Notes: a model not told the origin generated them from the letters alone. 23,585 nucleotides of DNA from an uncultured Lachnospiraceae bacterium (GCA_910579325.1 CAJTTU010000051.1:1-23585); one strand, 5' to 3'. Counted from the first letter of the stretch, positions 6,252 through 14,644 are shown. Translations and numbers: made by a program.

Positions 6252-7958
6252 TTACTCCTTCGTGATCTCTATATCAAATACGCTCTGGATCTCCTCGTCC
6301 GTCGCATACCGGATTGAGTCTCTGGTTTCCCCGGGATGTTCCAGACGGGCGCAAAAGGTCAGCTGCTGTCCGTAGCGCTCCAATGCCGCCTGCTTAAGCT
6401 GTTCCATCACCGCCGGACGGTTTCCCACCAAAAGATTCTCAGGACAATCGAAAATCACTTCAAAAACACCGCTCTGATTTAAGGCCACATAAGTATTTTT
6501 CAGCGCCGCTCTGGCGGACAGCTTTAACCGGCCCACAATCTGCGGCCAGTCCGCCGCCAATGTATCCAGATTCTTTTTCTGTTCCGACGACGTATGAACC
6601 ACCTGTTCATGGATCAGGCCGGATTCCGGCGATGTCTTTGTCTTTGACGCTTCTGCTTCGGCTGTCCCTCCCGCACCTGACGGCAGTCCTTCCGAATATC
6701 CTGCCCCGGAACCGGGATTCTGGCCGGAAAAACCGGATGCCTGCCCGGGCATCCCCGTTTCCCATCCTGCTGCCGGCAGGCCCTGGAACGCCGCCGCGCC
6801 GCTCTCCCATTTTCTTTCCAGCGCCTCAAGCCGCTGCAGCAGCGCATCCGTATTCTGATCCATGGACGGCGTACATAACCGAATCAGCGTCAGCTCCAAA
6901 AGCACCCGCTTATCTGTCCCCGCTCCGTAACGAAGCTGGGAGGAAAGCTCGGAAAACACACGTATGTAACGCATGATCTGAGCGCTGTCCATGCGCACGG
7001 CGAAGGCGGCCAGACGTTTCACCTCTTCTACGGACAGCTCCAGATCGTCCGCCTCCATATCCGACGCCTTCAGAAGCATCAGGTTCCGCAGGTACCAGAT
7101 TAAATCCGTCACCAGCTGGTTCAGCTCCCGCCCCTGCATCACAATCTCGTCCACCAGATAAATACAGCCGGAGGTACTGCCCACAAGGATAGCGGCTAAC
7201 AGTCTGCCAAACAATTCATGATCCACCGCGCCCAGCACATCCAGCGTCTTTTCATAGGTCAGCGGCTGCCCGAAATAAAAAGCCATACACTGATCCAGCA
7301 GGCTGATGGCGTCACGCATGGAGCCGTCCGCTTTCTTCGCGATATATTGCAGCGCTTTTTCTTCGCAGTCGGCGCCCTCGCCCTCCGTCAGCTGCCTGAG
7401 CCTGGCCGTGATCGTCTCGTTGGAAATCCGCCGAAAATCATAGCGCTGACACCGGGACAGCACCGTAACCGGAATCTTGTGAACCTCCGTGGTCGCCAGG
7501 ATAAAGATCACATAAGAGGGCGGCTCCTCCAGCGTTTTCAGCAATGCGTTAAAGGCTCCCGTGGACAGCATATGAACCTCGTCGATGATATAGACCCGGT
7601 ACCTGCCGTCCGCCGGAGAATATTTCACTTCCTCCCGGATCTCCCGGATATTGTCCACGCCGTTGTTGGAGGCGGCGTCGATCTCTACCACGTTCACGGC
7701 GGCGCCTGCCTGAATAGCCCTGCAGCGGGCGCATTCATTGCAGGGGCTGCCGTCCCGGGGATTCTCACAGTTCACCGCTTTGGCGAGAATCTTCGCCACC
7801 GTAGTCTTTCCGGTTCCTCTGGTGCCGCAGAACAGATAAGCATGTCCGATCCGGCCGCTTACCACCTGATTTTTTAAGGCGGCCACGATATGCTCCTGTC
7901 CTTTGACCTCCTCAAAGACCGCCGGCCTCCATTTACGATATAACGCTGTATAGGACAT
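6252..7958 (-). CDS. dnaX: DNA polymerase III subunit gamma/tau
   Basis: The clamp-loader ATPase that places the beta clamp on primed DNA and bridges polymerase and helicase. Residues 1-170 carry Walker A (GTRGTGKT, 45-52), a zinc module with Cys64, 73, 76 and 79, Walker B DEVH (126-129) and the SRC motif (168-170). AAA+ lid and collar helices continue to about 370, then a Gly/Ser/Pro-rich linker (about 380-460) and a C-terminal tau-like domain (about 465-568). I saw no A-run slippery site with a following hairpin, so only the full-length form is expected, as in Bacillus. ATG at 7958 follows AGGAG at about 10 nt. The gene is 12-13 nt downstream of the phosphofructokinase gene. Confidence 0.97.
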   Translation of the reverse strand: MSYTALYRKWRPAVFEEVKGQEHIVAALKNQVVSGRIGHAYLFCGTRGTGKTTVAKILAKAVNCENPRDGSPCNECARCRAIQAGAAVNVVEIDAASNNGVDNIREIREEVKYSPADGRYRVYIIDEVHMLSTGAFNALLKTLEEPPSYVIFILATTEVHKIPVTVLSRCQRYDFRRISNETITARLRQLTEGEGADCEEKALQYIAKKADGSMRDAISLLDQCMAFYFGQPLTYEKTLDVLGAVDHELFGRLLAAILVGSTSGCIYLVDEIVMQGRELNQLVTDLIWYLRNLMLLKASDMEADDLELSVEEVKRLAAFAVRMDSAQIMRYIRVFSELSSQLRYGAGTDKRVLLELTLIRLCTPSMDQNTDALLQRLEALERKWESGAAAFQGLPAAGWETGMPGQASGFSGQNPGSGAGYSEGLPSGAGGTAEAEASKTKTSPESGLIHEQVVHTSSEQKKNLDTLAADWPQIVGRLKLSARAALKNTYVALNQSGVFEVIFDCPENLLVGNRPAVMEQLKQAALERYGQQLTFCARLEHPGETRDSIRYATDEEIQSVFDIEITKE

Positions 7959-7970
7959 TCGCGACTACTC

Positions 7971-9047
7971 CTAATCTCCGAAGGTGATTCCCACCAGCTT
8001 CGCTTCTTTTACCATCGAGCCTTTGGGATCAACCATTTTCAGCTTGCCTGCGCTTTCCTCCAAGGGTACGCTGGTCACTTCATTATTCTGGATTACCACC
8101 AGCTTGCCGAATTCACCGTCATGGACCAGCTTGGCCGCATGAGCGCCCAGACGGGTGGAAAGGGCTCTGTCGTAAGGGCAGGGCTCGCCGCCTCTCTGGG
8201 TGTGGCCGGGGATGGTCACTCTGGTATCGATGCCGGTCATCTGCTCTAACTGCGCCGCGATCTCATAGGAAACGGAAGGATAAATAGAGCCCTTCGTCTT
8301 TTTCTTTTTCAGTTCCTTCTTCGTCAGGGCAGCGTCTTCCTTTGAAATGGCGCCCTCCGCCACGGCAATGATGGTGAACCGTTTGCCTGCCTTGTTGCGC
8401 CGTTTTACCGCCTCCGCCACTTTATGGATATCGTAGGGAATTTCCGGAATCAGGATGACATCGGCGCCTCCCGCCATGCCGGCCTGCAGGGTCAGCCAGC
8501 CTACCTTGTGACCCATCACCTCGATAATGAACACACGGCCGTGGGAAGCTGCCGTGGTGTGAATGCAGTCGATGGCATTGGTAGCGATATTCATGGCGCT
8601 CTGGAAGCCGAATGTCATGTCGGTTCCCCAGAGATCATTGTCAATGGTCTTGGGCAGGCCAATTACGTTCAGACCCTCTTTGCTGAGCAGATTGGCCGTC
8701 TTCTGGCTGCCATTTCCGCCCAGGACCACCAGACAGTGCAGTTTCAGCTTTTTGTATGTCTGCTTCATCAGCTCCACTTTATCCAGTCCGTTCTCATCCG
8801 GCGTCGTCATCAGCTTAAAGGGCTGTCTGGAGGTTCCCAGAATCGTCCCGCCCTCGGTCAGAATGCCGGAAAAATCTCTGGGCTCCATAATGCGGTAATC
8901 CGAATACATCAGCCCTTTATAGCCATCCTCAAATCCGATGATCTGGGCGTCGTCATAAAGTCTGTACACGGCCTTTGCCACGCCCCGCATCGTCGCGTTC
9001 AGGCTCTGGCAGTCCCCGCCGCTGGTCAGCATACCTATTCTTACCAT
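7971..9047 (-). CDS. pfkA: 6-phosphofructokinase (PfkA family, GGNGS variant)
   Basis: Phosphorylates fructose 6-phosphate to the 1,6-bisphosphate in glycolysis. About 358 residues, longer than the 320-residue E. coli type and closer to the group III/mixed PfkA branch. Visible motifs: MLTSGGDCQSLNA (donor loop), GGTILGTSR, LVVLGGNGS, PKTIDNDLWGTD (substrate and catalytic Asp) and GHTQRGGEP near the C-terminus. The donor-site Gly that follows the Asn argues for ATP; the Lys in PKTIDND is common in PPi enzymes and group III ATP enzymes. The usual metal-binding Asp of GGDGS is Asn here. Start: ATG at 9047 fits family starts; a GTG at 9059 is nearly on top of the AAGGG site. First gene of the dnaX operon. 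Confidence 0.9.
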   Translation of the reverse strand: MVRIGMLTSGGDCQSLNATMRGVAKAVYRLYDDAQIIGFEDGYKGLMYSDYRIMEPRDFSGILTEGGTILGTSRQPFKLMTTPDENGLDKVELMKQTYKKLKLHCLVVLGGNGSQKTANLLSKEGLNVIGLPKTIDNDLWGTDMTFGFQSAMNIATNAIDCIHTTAASHGRVFIIEVMGHKVGWLTLQAGMAGGADVILIPEIPYDIHKVAEAVKRRNKAGKRFTIIAVAEGAISKEDAALTKKELKKKKTKGSIYPSVSYEIAAQLEQMTGIDTRVTIPGHTQRGGEPCPYDRALSTRLGAHAAKLVHDGEFGKLVVIQNNEVTSVPLEESAGKLKMVDPKGSMVKEAKLVGITFGD

Positions 9048-9107
9048 ATCGTTCAGCACTTCCCTTCTGTGTATATACAGTTTTCACTTATTCTTCCACT
9101 GAATAAA

Positions 9108-9148
9108 CCGGCTTATTCGTCTCATCTGTCAACCCGTTTATTCGTCTC
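9108..9148. repeat. two direct repeats in the pfkA leader
   Basis: CCGGCTTATTCGTCTC (9108-9123) and CCCGTTTATTCGTCTC (9133-9148) differ at two positions and start 25 bp apart, just downstream of the pfkA -10 box (that is, in its leader). The first also overlaps an inverted GAATAA/TTATTC pair (9101-9118). They could be tandem operator sites two to three helical turns apart. Confidence 0.45.
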
Positions 9149-9158
9149 GCCAATGCTC

Positions 9159-9187
9159 ATTATAATATAAACTCGAAGAACCGGCAA
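9159..9187 (-). promoter_or_regulatory. promoter of the pfkA-dnaX-ybaB-recR operon
   Basis: Minus-strand -10 TATAAT (9159-9164), 17-nt spacer, -35 TTGCCG (9182-9187). Start would be near 9152, leaving a leader of about 105 nt that contains the direct repeats at 9108-9148. The stretch 9188-9332 between the two divergent promoters holds nothing I can assign. Confidence 0.6.
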
Positions 9188-9332
9188 GGAGAAATCGCAG
9201 AGGAATATGATTCTGTAAATGATTCTTGAGGCAGATTGCAAAACAGGCCGAGGGTGCAGAGTTACCGCGCAGGCACTGTTATTCCGCAAGGTATTTCATG
9301 CATAAGGCCGGCGTCTGCGACGGACCAAACGA

Positions 9333-9361
9333 TTGATTCTCCTGTCTGATTATGATAAGAT
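9333..9361 (+). promoter_or_regulatory. promoter of the M18 aminopeptidase gene
   Basis: -35 TTGATT (9333-9338), 17-nt spacer, -10 TAAGAT (9356-9361). The leader is about 70 nt and ends in CGGAGA, roughly 10 nt before the ATG at 9439. Confidence 0.6.
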
Positions 9362-9383
9362 ATACCTGTGAGTATAGCTTATC
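9354..9383. repeat. 12-bp inverted repeat over the aminopeptidase -10 box (operator candidate)
   Basis: GATAAGATATAC (9354-9365) and GTATAGCTTATC (9372-9383) pair at 11 of 12 positions with a 6-bp centre. The left arm covers the -10 hexamer and the centre covers the expected start site, the usual placement of a repressor operator. It has no T-run, so a terminator is unlikely. Confidence 0.45.
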
Positions 9384-9438
9384 ACAACTGACAGAACCAA
9401 TCTGCACGCAACAAAATTAAATCGGAGAATTAATCATT

Positions 9439-10737
9439 ATGCAAACACTACCCACGGAAATCTCCCGGCTTTTTGAATATCTGGAACATGGCGTTTCCCC
9501 TTTTCATGTGGTCGCCCACAGCAGACAGATTTTGACGGAAGCCGGATTCACGGAACTGAAACTGAATGACCGGTGGGAGCTGGAAAAAGGCGGCTGTTAT
9601 TTCTGCTGTCCTTTTGACACCACCCTTTATGCTTTTACCATCGGCGAAAGCTGCGATTTGTCTGGCGGTATCCATATCGGCGGCGCCCATACGGATTTTC
9701 CCGCCATTAAGGTAAAGCCTGACCCTGAGATCCGTTCCCACGGATACCTGCAGCTGAACACGGAGGTTTACGGCGGACCAATTTTAAATACTTATTTTGA
9801 CCGTCCCTTATCTCTGGCCGGCAAGGTAGTAACCAGAGGCGAACGCTATGACCGTCCCGTTTCCCATCTGATCGATTTCAGACGCCCGGTTCTCTGTCTG
9901 CCAAACCTGGCGATCCATATGAGCCGCACGGTCAATGAGTCCGGGGCGCCCATTGACAATCAGAAGCATCTGCGGCCGATTCTGGGGATGCTGGAGCATG
10001 GGCTGAACAGCGACATTGAATTGACGGATTTACTGGCGGAAGAACTGGGAATTTCCCCGGAAAATATCCTGGACTATGACCTGTGTATTTACAACATGGA
10101 CCCGCCCCGGCTGGCAGGCGTCCGGGAGGAATTTATCACGGCTCCCCGCCTGGACAATATCACCTCGGTCTGCGCTCTGATCTATGGGCTGATCGAAGGA
10201 AGACCGGAGGACAGAGCGAATCTGGTCTGCCTGTTTGACAATGAAGAAATCGGCAGTCTCAGCAAACAGGGAGCGGATTCCTCCCTGCCCGCCGTCATCA
10301 TCGAAAAAATTTGGAAAGCATCTGGAAAAGATCATGCCGACTGCCTGTCAGAGCTTGCCGGAGGGCTGATGCTTTCCGTGGATGTGGCCCACGCCTACCA
10401 CCCCAATTACCCGGAGACCCAGGACATCACCAACTACCCTGTGCTGAACAAAGGATTGATCCTGAAAACAGCCAGCAACCAGTCCTACACCTGGGACTGC
10501 GAGGCGCTGGCCTCCGTCATCGCCCTGTGCGAAGAAAGCCGCCTTCCATACCAGCGTTTCGCCAAACATTCCAATACGAAAGGCGGCGGCACCATCGGCT
10601 CCATTATCTCCTCCCGGCTCCCGATGAAAACCGCGGACCTGGGCGCAGGGCTGCTGGCCATGCATTCCAGCCAGGAAATGATGGGCATTGAAGATCAGAT
10701 CGAACTGAGCCGGCTGATGAAAGCCTTTTTTAGCTGA
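9439..10737 (+). CDS. apeB: M18 family aminopeptidase (aspartyl aminopeptidase type)
   Basis: A cytosolic di-zinc exopeptidase that removes N-terminal, often acidic, residues from peptides. The 432-residue protein carries M18 ligands: His84 in GGAHTDFPAIKVKP, Asp239 in APRLDNITS, Glu269/Glu270 in LFDNEEIGS, Asp315 in SVDVAHAYHPNYP and His409 in AMHSSQE. The NTKGGGTIGSI segment (379-389) is also typical. Length is normal for bacterial M18 enzymes. It is monocistronic: its own promoter upstream, and a bidirectional terminator 4 nt after the tandem stop codons. The symbol follows the family name in related genomes; substrate preference is not certain. Confidence 0.93.
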   Translation: MQTLPTEISRLFEYLEHGVSPFHVVAHSRQILTEAGFTELKLNDRWELEKGGCYFCCPFDTTLYAFTIGESCDLSGGIHIGGAHTDFPAIKVKPDPEIRSHGYLQLNTEVYGGPILNTYFDRPLSLAGKVVTRGERYDRPVSHLIDFRRPVLCLPNLAIHMSRTVNESGAPIDNQKHLRPILGMLEHGLNSDIELTDLLAEELGISPENILDYDLCIYNMDPPRLAGVREEFITAPRLDNITSVCALIYGLIEGRPEDRANLVCLFDNEEIGSLSKQGADSSLPAVIIEKIWKASGKDHADCLSELAGGLMLSVDVAHAYHPNYPETQDITNYPVLNKGLILKTASNQSYTWDCEALASVIALCEESRLPYQRFAKHSNTKGGGTIGSIISSRLPMKTADLGAGLLAMHSSQEMMGIEDQIELSRLMKAFFS

Positions 10738-10741
10738 TAAT

Positions 10742-10794
10742 AAAAATTGCAAAGATCTCCAGAGTATTCTCCGGTGATTCTTTGCAATTTTTTT
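10742..10794. terminator. bidirectional intrinsic terminator
   Basis: Arms 10742-10755 and 10779-10792 pair over 14 bp (AAAAATTGCAAAGA and its complement), with an inner imperfect stem (CCAGAG/CTCCGG). The plus strand ends in seven T (10788-10794); the minus strand ends in TTTTTATTA. It serves the convergent aminopeptidase and desulfoferrodoxin genes. Confidence 0.85.
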
Positions 10795-10800
10795 GATTGC

Positions 10801-11190
10801 TTATTTTTTTAATTCCCTGGTCCACAGTCCATGCAGGTTACAATATGCGGATGCACGCAAAAGCGCCGAAGGGTCAGGAATCATAAACTCCGCCTCCGGC
10901 TTCTCTCCTTTTTCCAGAAACTTACGGCACACGCTGTGTTCGGTTTCCAGAGAAATCCAGGCGATATTATGTTCCGCATCCATAGGATGGCTGACGGAAC
11001 CGGCGCTGACCGTTACCGTATTCCCGCTGATCTTCACCACGGGGAGATGCTTTTCCTCGCCCTGTCCGGACGTATGCGCCGTTACCTTTTCCATCTGAGA
11101 CTGGCAGCAGTACACGTCTTCCGGACAGTCTACCAGAACTTCTACCTGCTTTTTGCATTCTTTACAGTATAAAATATCCTTCTGAGCCAT
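10801..11190 (-). CDS. dfx: desulfoferrodoxin-type superoxide reductase
   Basis: Reduces superoxide to hydrogen peroxide in anaerobes, using electrons from rubredoxin. The N-terminal desulforedoxin-like domain has four cysteines (Cys9, Cys12, Cys28, Cys29) for an FeS4 centre. The C-terminal neelaredoxin domain has the Fe(His4Cys) site: Glu47/His48 in EEKHLP, His68 and His74 in HPMDAEHNIAWI, and Cys117/His120 in CNLHGLW. At 129 aa it is the normal two-domain length. ATG at 11190 follows TGGAGG at about 7 nt. It lies 66 nt after ilvN with no convincing promoter of its own, so it may be co-transcribed with asnA-ilvBN. The catalytic iron site is complete. Confidence 0.93.
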   Translation of the reverse strand: MAQKDILYCKECKKQVEVLVDCPEDVYCCQSQMEKVTAHTSGQGEEKHLPVVKISGNTVTVSAGSVSHPMDAEHNIAWISLETEHSVCRKFLEKGEKPEAEFMIPDPSALLRASAYCNLHGLWTRELKK

Positions 11191-11256
11191 TTGACTACCT
11201 CCATATTTTGATGAAAGTAGTATGCCCTTTTTTCAGCTTCTGATTCCCTGCCGGTT

Positions 11257-11754
11257 TTACTGGTCCTGCAAGCTGATGGATTCCACGGCCACGCTGCCGC
11301 CCCGGACGATGCTTACCTGTTTATAGCTGTCCCGCACCAGGGCGATCAGGCTGTTGTTCCGCTCCTCGGTCTGAAAGCACTCCAACAGCAGACTGTCTTT
11401 TCCATAGTCCACCACTTTTACGCCGAATACCTGAGCGATATTAAACAAATCATTTTTTTCTTTCAGAGAACAGCCCTTTACCTTCAGGTACATAATCTCT
11501 TTCATATGCAGTACCGTATTGGTCAGATCCGTAACCTTAATCACCTCTACGCAGTGATTCAGCTGCTTCTTGATCTGCTCGAAGGTGGGATCGTCGCCGG
11601 TCACGCAGAGGGTCATTCGGGAAACCGTCGGGTCCTCTGTCTCGCCTACGGTCAGGCTGGAAAAGTTATAGGATTTTCCGGAGAAAAGCCCTGCGATCCG
11701 GGCCAGGACACCGGGCCGGTTTTCCACATACAACGCAAGCCATCTTTTTTTCAT
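11257..11754 (-). CDS. ilvN: acetolactate synthase small (regulatory) subunit
   Basis: The regulatory subunit of acetohydroxyacid synthase, which activates IlvB and gives valine feedback control. An N-terminal ACT domain (residues about 4-75: LALYVENRPGVLARIAGLFSGKSYNFSSLTVGETEDPTVSRMT, split here as the family motifs NRPGVLARIAGLF and SRMT) is followed by the C-terminal IlvN domain (about 85-160, RNNSLIALVRDSY…). Length 165 aa is typical. It begins 14 nt after ilvB and shares its transcript. The symbol ilvH is used for the same protein in some genomes. Confidence 0.95.
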   Translation of the reverse strand: MKKRWLALYVENRPGVLARIAGLFSGKSYNFSSLTVGETEDPTVSRMTLCVTGDDPTFEQIKKQLNHCVEVIKVTDLTNTVLHMKEIMYLKVKGCSLKEKNDLFNIAQVFGVKVVDYGKDSLLLECFQTEERNNSLIALVRDSYKQVSIVRGGSVAVESISLQDQ

Positions 11755-11768
11755 CCCATTTTCCTCCC

Positions 11769-13517
11769 TTAATCCGTATAGGTCGGCGCCGTCACGATCA
11801 TCTGATCCACAGTCGCCCCGTTCTTAATCATCGGCAATACCAGTTCCCTGGGGTCCAGCACAAATTCAATCACCGTCGGACAGTGCTTATTCTCCGCGGC
11901 ACGGTCAAACGCCGCCATCATCTGCTCCTGATCGAATACCCGGATACCCACAGCCCCATAGCTTTCCGCCAGCTTCACGAAATCCGGCGTATAGGGCGGA
12001 CACTTCTTGCCCGGATCGCTGCAGTTTCTCTCACAGCTCTTTTTCCATCCCAGACAGGTGCTCGCATACCGCTTATCATAGAACAGCTCCTGCATCTGGC
12101 GCACCATCCCCAGGAAACCATTGTTTAAAATACAGATTGTAACAGGCAGCTCATAAGCCATGGCCGTCGCCAGCTCCTGCAGGTTCATCTGAAAACCGCC
12201 GTCGCCGGAAATGCTGACCACCCGCTTGTCCGGATTGCCCAGCTGCGCGCCGATAGCCGCCGGAAACCCGTAGCCCATGGTTCCCAGACCGCCGGAGGTC
12301 AGGAACTGGGTCTGTCCGTTCAGATCGATATACTGAGCCGCCCACATCTGGTGCTGGCCCACATCGGTAACTACGATCCCGTCCGTATACCGGCGGCCGA
12401 TTTCCCGCATAATCGTCTCCGGCGACAATCTGTCCGAGAGAGGCTGGGGCTGCTGCACCATCGGATGCTCCGCCCTCCAGCATTTGATCCGGTCGATCCA
12501 GTCCTCCACCTCACAGTGCTCCACCCGCTTCAGCATCTCCGTGATCGCCGCATAGGCATCCGCCACAATCGGCACATCTACATGGATATTTCTGGAAATA
12601 CTGGAGGACTCAATGTCCACATGGATAATCTTCGCGTTCTTGGCAAACTCCTCGATCTTTCCGGTGATTCTGTCGCTGAACCGGGTTCCGATGGAAAAGA
12701 GCAGATCACATTCTTTAATCGCCACATTGGCAGCATAGTAACCGTGCATTCCGGCATTTCCAAAGTACAGCGGATGGTCGGTGGGGATAGTTCCCCTGCC
12801 CATCAGCGTGGTCACGGCCGGAACGCCGCTGACCTCCATCAGGTCGGTCATCACCCTGCCGGCATCCGCCAGCCGCACGCCGCCGCCCACCAGGAACAGC
12901 GGACGCTTCGCCTCCTTCAGCATCTCCATGGAACGCTTGATCTGGCCCACATGTACCTTTGTGTTAGGCTTATAGCCCCGGATGGAAATGGGAAGACCAA
13001 ACTGATCCTCAAATTCTTCTTTCATCATATCGCTGGGCAGGTCCACCACCACCGGGCCGGGCTTGCCGCTTCTGGCGATATAAAAGGCCTCTCTGACAAT
13101 CCGCACCAGATCTTTTCTCTGGCGCACCATAATCGTAAACTTACAGATATTCCGCACCACGCCTACGATATCCGCCTCCTGGAAGGCGTCGTTGCCGATC
13201 AGGCTTCTGGGTACCTGGCCGGTGAAGCATACGAGAGGAACGCTGTCATAATTGGCCGTGGCGATACCTGTCACCAGATTCGTAGCGCCGGGGCCGCTAG
13301 TCACCAGGCAGACGCCCACCTTTCCGGTGGAACGGGCATAGCCGTCCGCCGCATGGACCGCTCCCTGCTCATGGCGGGGCAGTACCAACTCTATATCATC
13401 CTGTTTATATAATTCGTCAAAGATATCGATGGCATATCCGCCCGGATAGCCAAACATCAGATCCACGCCTTCATTTTTCAACACCTGAACGAAGGCTTCC
13501 GTACCTTTTCTTTTCAT
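11769..13517 (-). CDS. ilvB: acetolactate synthase large (catalytic) subunit
   Basis: Thiamine-diphosphate enzyme that condenses pyruvate with pyruvate or 2-ketobutyrate, the first common step of valine/leucine/isoleucine synthesis. The 582-residue protein has the N-terminal PYR domain with the cofactor-activating Glu in PRHEQGAVHAADGYAR, a central domain (about 190-330) and the C-terminal PP domain with the ThDP/Mg motif GDGGFQMNLQEL…ILNNGFLG. The ATG at 13517 is used (GGAAGAGAG upstream, MKRKGTEAF start); eleven codons upstream are also open. Odd: an insert with four cysteines (residues 488, 495, 499, 506; CLGWKKSCERNC…KKC) lies after the PP motif, see findings. Second gene of the asnA-ilvB-ilvN operon. 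Confidence 0.96.
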   Translation of the reverse strand: MKRKGTEAFVQVLKNEGVDLMFGYPGGYAIDIFDELYKQDDIELVLPRHEQGAVHAADGYARSTGKVGVCLVTSGPGATNLVTGIATANYDSVPLVCFTGQVPRSLIGNDAFQEADIVGVVRNICKFTIMVRQRKDLVRIVREAFYIARSGKPGPVVVDLPSDMMKEEFEDQFGLPISIRGYKPNTKVHVGQIKRSMEMLKEAKRPLFLVGGGVRLADAGRVMTDLMEVSGVPAVTTLMGRGTIPTDHPLYFGNAGMHGYYAANVAIKECDLLFSIGTRFSDRITGKIEEFAKNAKIIHVDIESSSISRNIHVDVPIVADAYAAITEMLKRVEHCEVEDWIDRIKCWRAEHPMVQQPQPLSDRLSPETIMREIGRRYTDGIVVTDVGQHQMWAAQYIDLNGQTQFLTSGGLGTMGYGFPAAIGAQLGNPDKRVVSISGDGGFQMNLQELATAMAYELPVTICILNNGFLGMVRQMQELFYDKRYASTCLGWKKSCERNCSDPGKKCPPYTPDFVKLAESYGAVGIRVFDQEQMMAAFDRAAENKHCPTVIEFVLDPRELVLPMIKNGATVDQMIVTAPTYTD

Positions 13518-13561
13518 AGGCTCTCTTCCTTTTCTATTATAGTTCCGCAAACTCCTCTTAA

Positions 13562-14569
13562 TTACAGCAGCTCCACGCCTGCCTTTTTACAGATTTCCGT
13601 CGTATCCTGATCCCAGACGGAGGCCTGCACCTCGCCGATATGGGCTTTGCCCAGCAGCAGCATACAGAGACGGGACTGGCCGATACCGCCGCCGATGGTG
13701 AAAGGCAGTTTTCCCTCCAGCAGCATCTTATGGAAAGGCAGATCGCGGCGCTCATCGCAGCCAGCCTTGGTCAGCTGTTCGTCCAGAGATTTCGCGTCCA
13801 CCCGGATTCCCATGGAGGAAATCTCCAGCGCATGGTTCAGCACCGGATTCCAGAACAGAAGGTCGCCGTTTAACGCCCAGTCGTCATAGTCCGGCGCACG
13901 GCCGTCATGGCGCTCTCCGTTCTCCATCACGTCCCCGATCTGCATAATAAAAATCGTCTTATGCTCCTTCGCGAACAGGTCCTCCCGCTCCTTCGGCGTT
14001 TTGTCCGGATACAGCGCGGCCAGTTCCGAGGAGGTGATAAAAGTAACCTCTCTGCAAAGCTGGGTTTTCAGGCTTTCAAAGTGGTAGCGCACCTCGTCCA
14101 GCGTATTGCAGATCACATTGACGATCCGTTCCACCGTTTCCTTCAGATAATCGATATTCCGGTTTTCCTCCCGGATCACCTTTTCCCAGTCCCACTGATC
14201 CACATAGATGGAGTGAATATTATCCAGCTCCTCGTCCCGGCGGATCGCGTTCATATCGGCCAGCAGTCCCTTTCCCACGCGGAAGTCATAGCGGCACAGC
14301 GCCATCCGCTTCCACTTGGCCAGCGACTGCACCACCTGAGCGTCGGCGGACAGCGCCGGAATATCAAATCCCACCGGCCGCTCCACACCGTTCAGATCGT
14401 CGTTCAGCCCCGTCAGCGGGTCCACCACCAGCGGCGCAGTCACCCGCTTTAAATGAAGGGCGATGCTTAACTTTTTCTCGAAAATGCTCTTGATTGTTCC
14501 GATCGCTTCCTGGGTTTCGTAAAGACCCAGCATAGAGAAATATTCCTCCGGTATATATGTATGACTCAT
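13562..14569 (-). CDS. asnA: aspartate-ammonia ligase (AsnA-type asparagine synthetase)
   Basis: Makes asparagine from aspartate, ammonia and ATP; the fold resembles class II aminoacyl-tRNA synthetases. The 335-residue protein aligns by eye along its length with AsnA: ETQEAIGTIKSIFEKKL at the start, the conserved RYDFRVGKGLLADMNAIRRDE and SIYVDQWDWEKVI core, TFITSSELAALYPDKTPKERE, and the C-terminal GGGIGQSRLCMLLLGKAHIGEVQ. Two ATGs stand in tandem at 14572 and 14569; the second has the better spacing (5 nt) to AGGAGG. First gene of the operon with ilvBN, behind a strong promoter and a leader with an attenuator-like fold. Confidence 0.96.
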   Translation of the reverse strand: MSHTYIPEEYFSMLGLYETQEAIGTIKSIFEKKLSIALHLKRVTAPLVVDPLTGLNDDLNGVERPVGFDIPALSADAQVVQSLAKWKRMALCRYDFRVGKGLLADMNAIRRDEELDNIHSIYVDQWDWEKVIREENRNIDYLKETVERIVNVICNTLDEVRYHFESLKTQLCREVTFITSSELAALYPDKTPKEREDLFAKEHKTIFIMQIGDVMENGERHDGRAPDYDDWALNGDLLFWNPVLNHALEISSMGIRVDAKSLDEQLTKAGCDERRDLPFHKMLLEGKLPFTIGGGIGQSRLCMLLLGKAHIGEVQASVWDQDTTEICKKAGVELL

Positions 14570-14644
14570 CATATCCTCCTGTCCTTACCGCTTTCCGCCA
14601 ATCACTACGTATATTCAAGCTCTGGGCGGTCTATCACTGTTTTT

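Noticed and set aside
6252..7958. Programmed frameshift site in dnaX producing a short gamma form
   Set aside because: No A-rich slippery heptamer followed by a stem was seen in the relevant part of the gene.
8424..9170. 248-codon plus-strand frame opposite pfkA
   Set aside because: Shadow of the phosphofructokinase gene running through its promoter; no supporting motifs.
12351..13412. 353-codon plus-strand frame opposite ilvB
   Set aside because: Histidine- and arginine-rich shadow of the conserved IlvB frame; no domain and no ribosome site.
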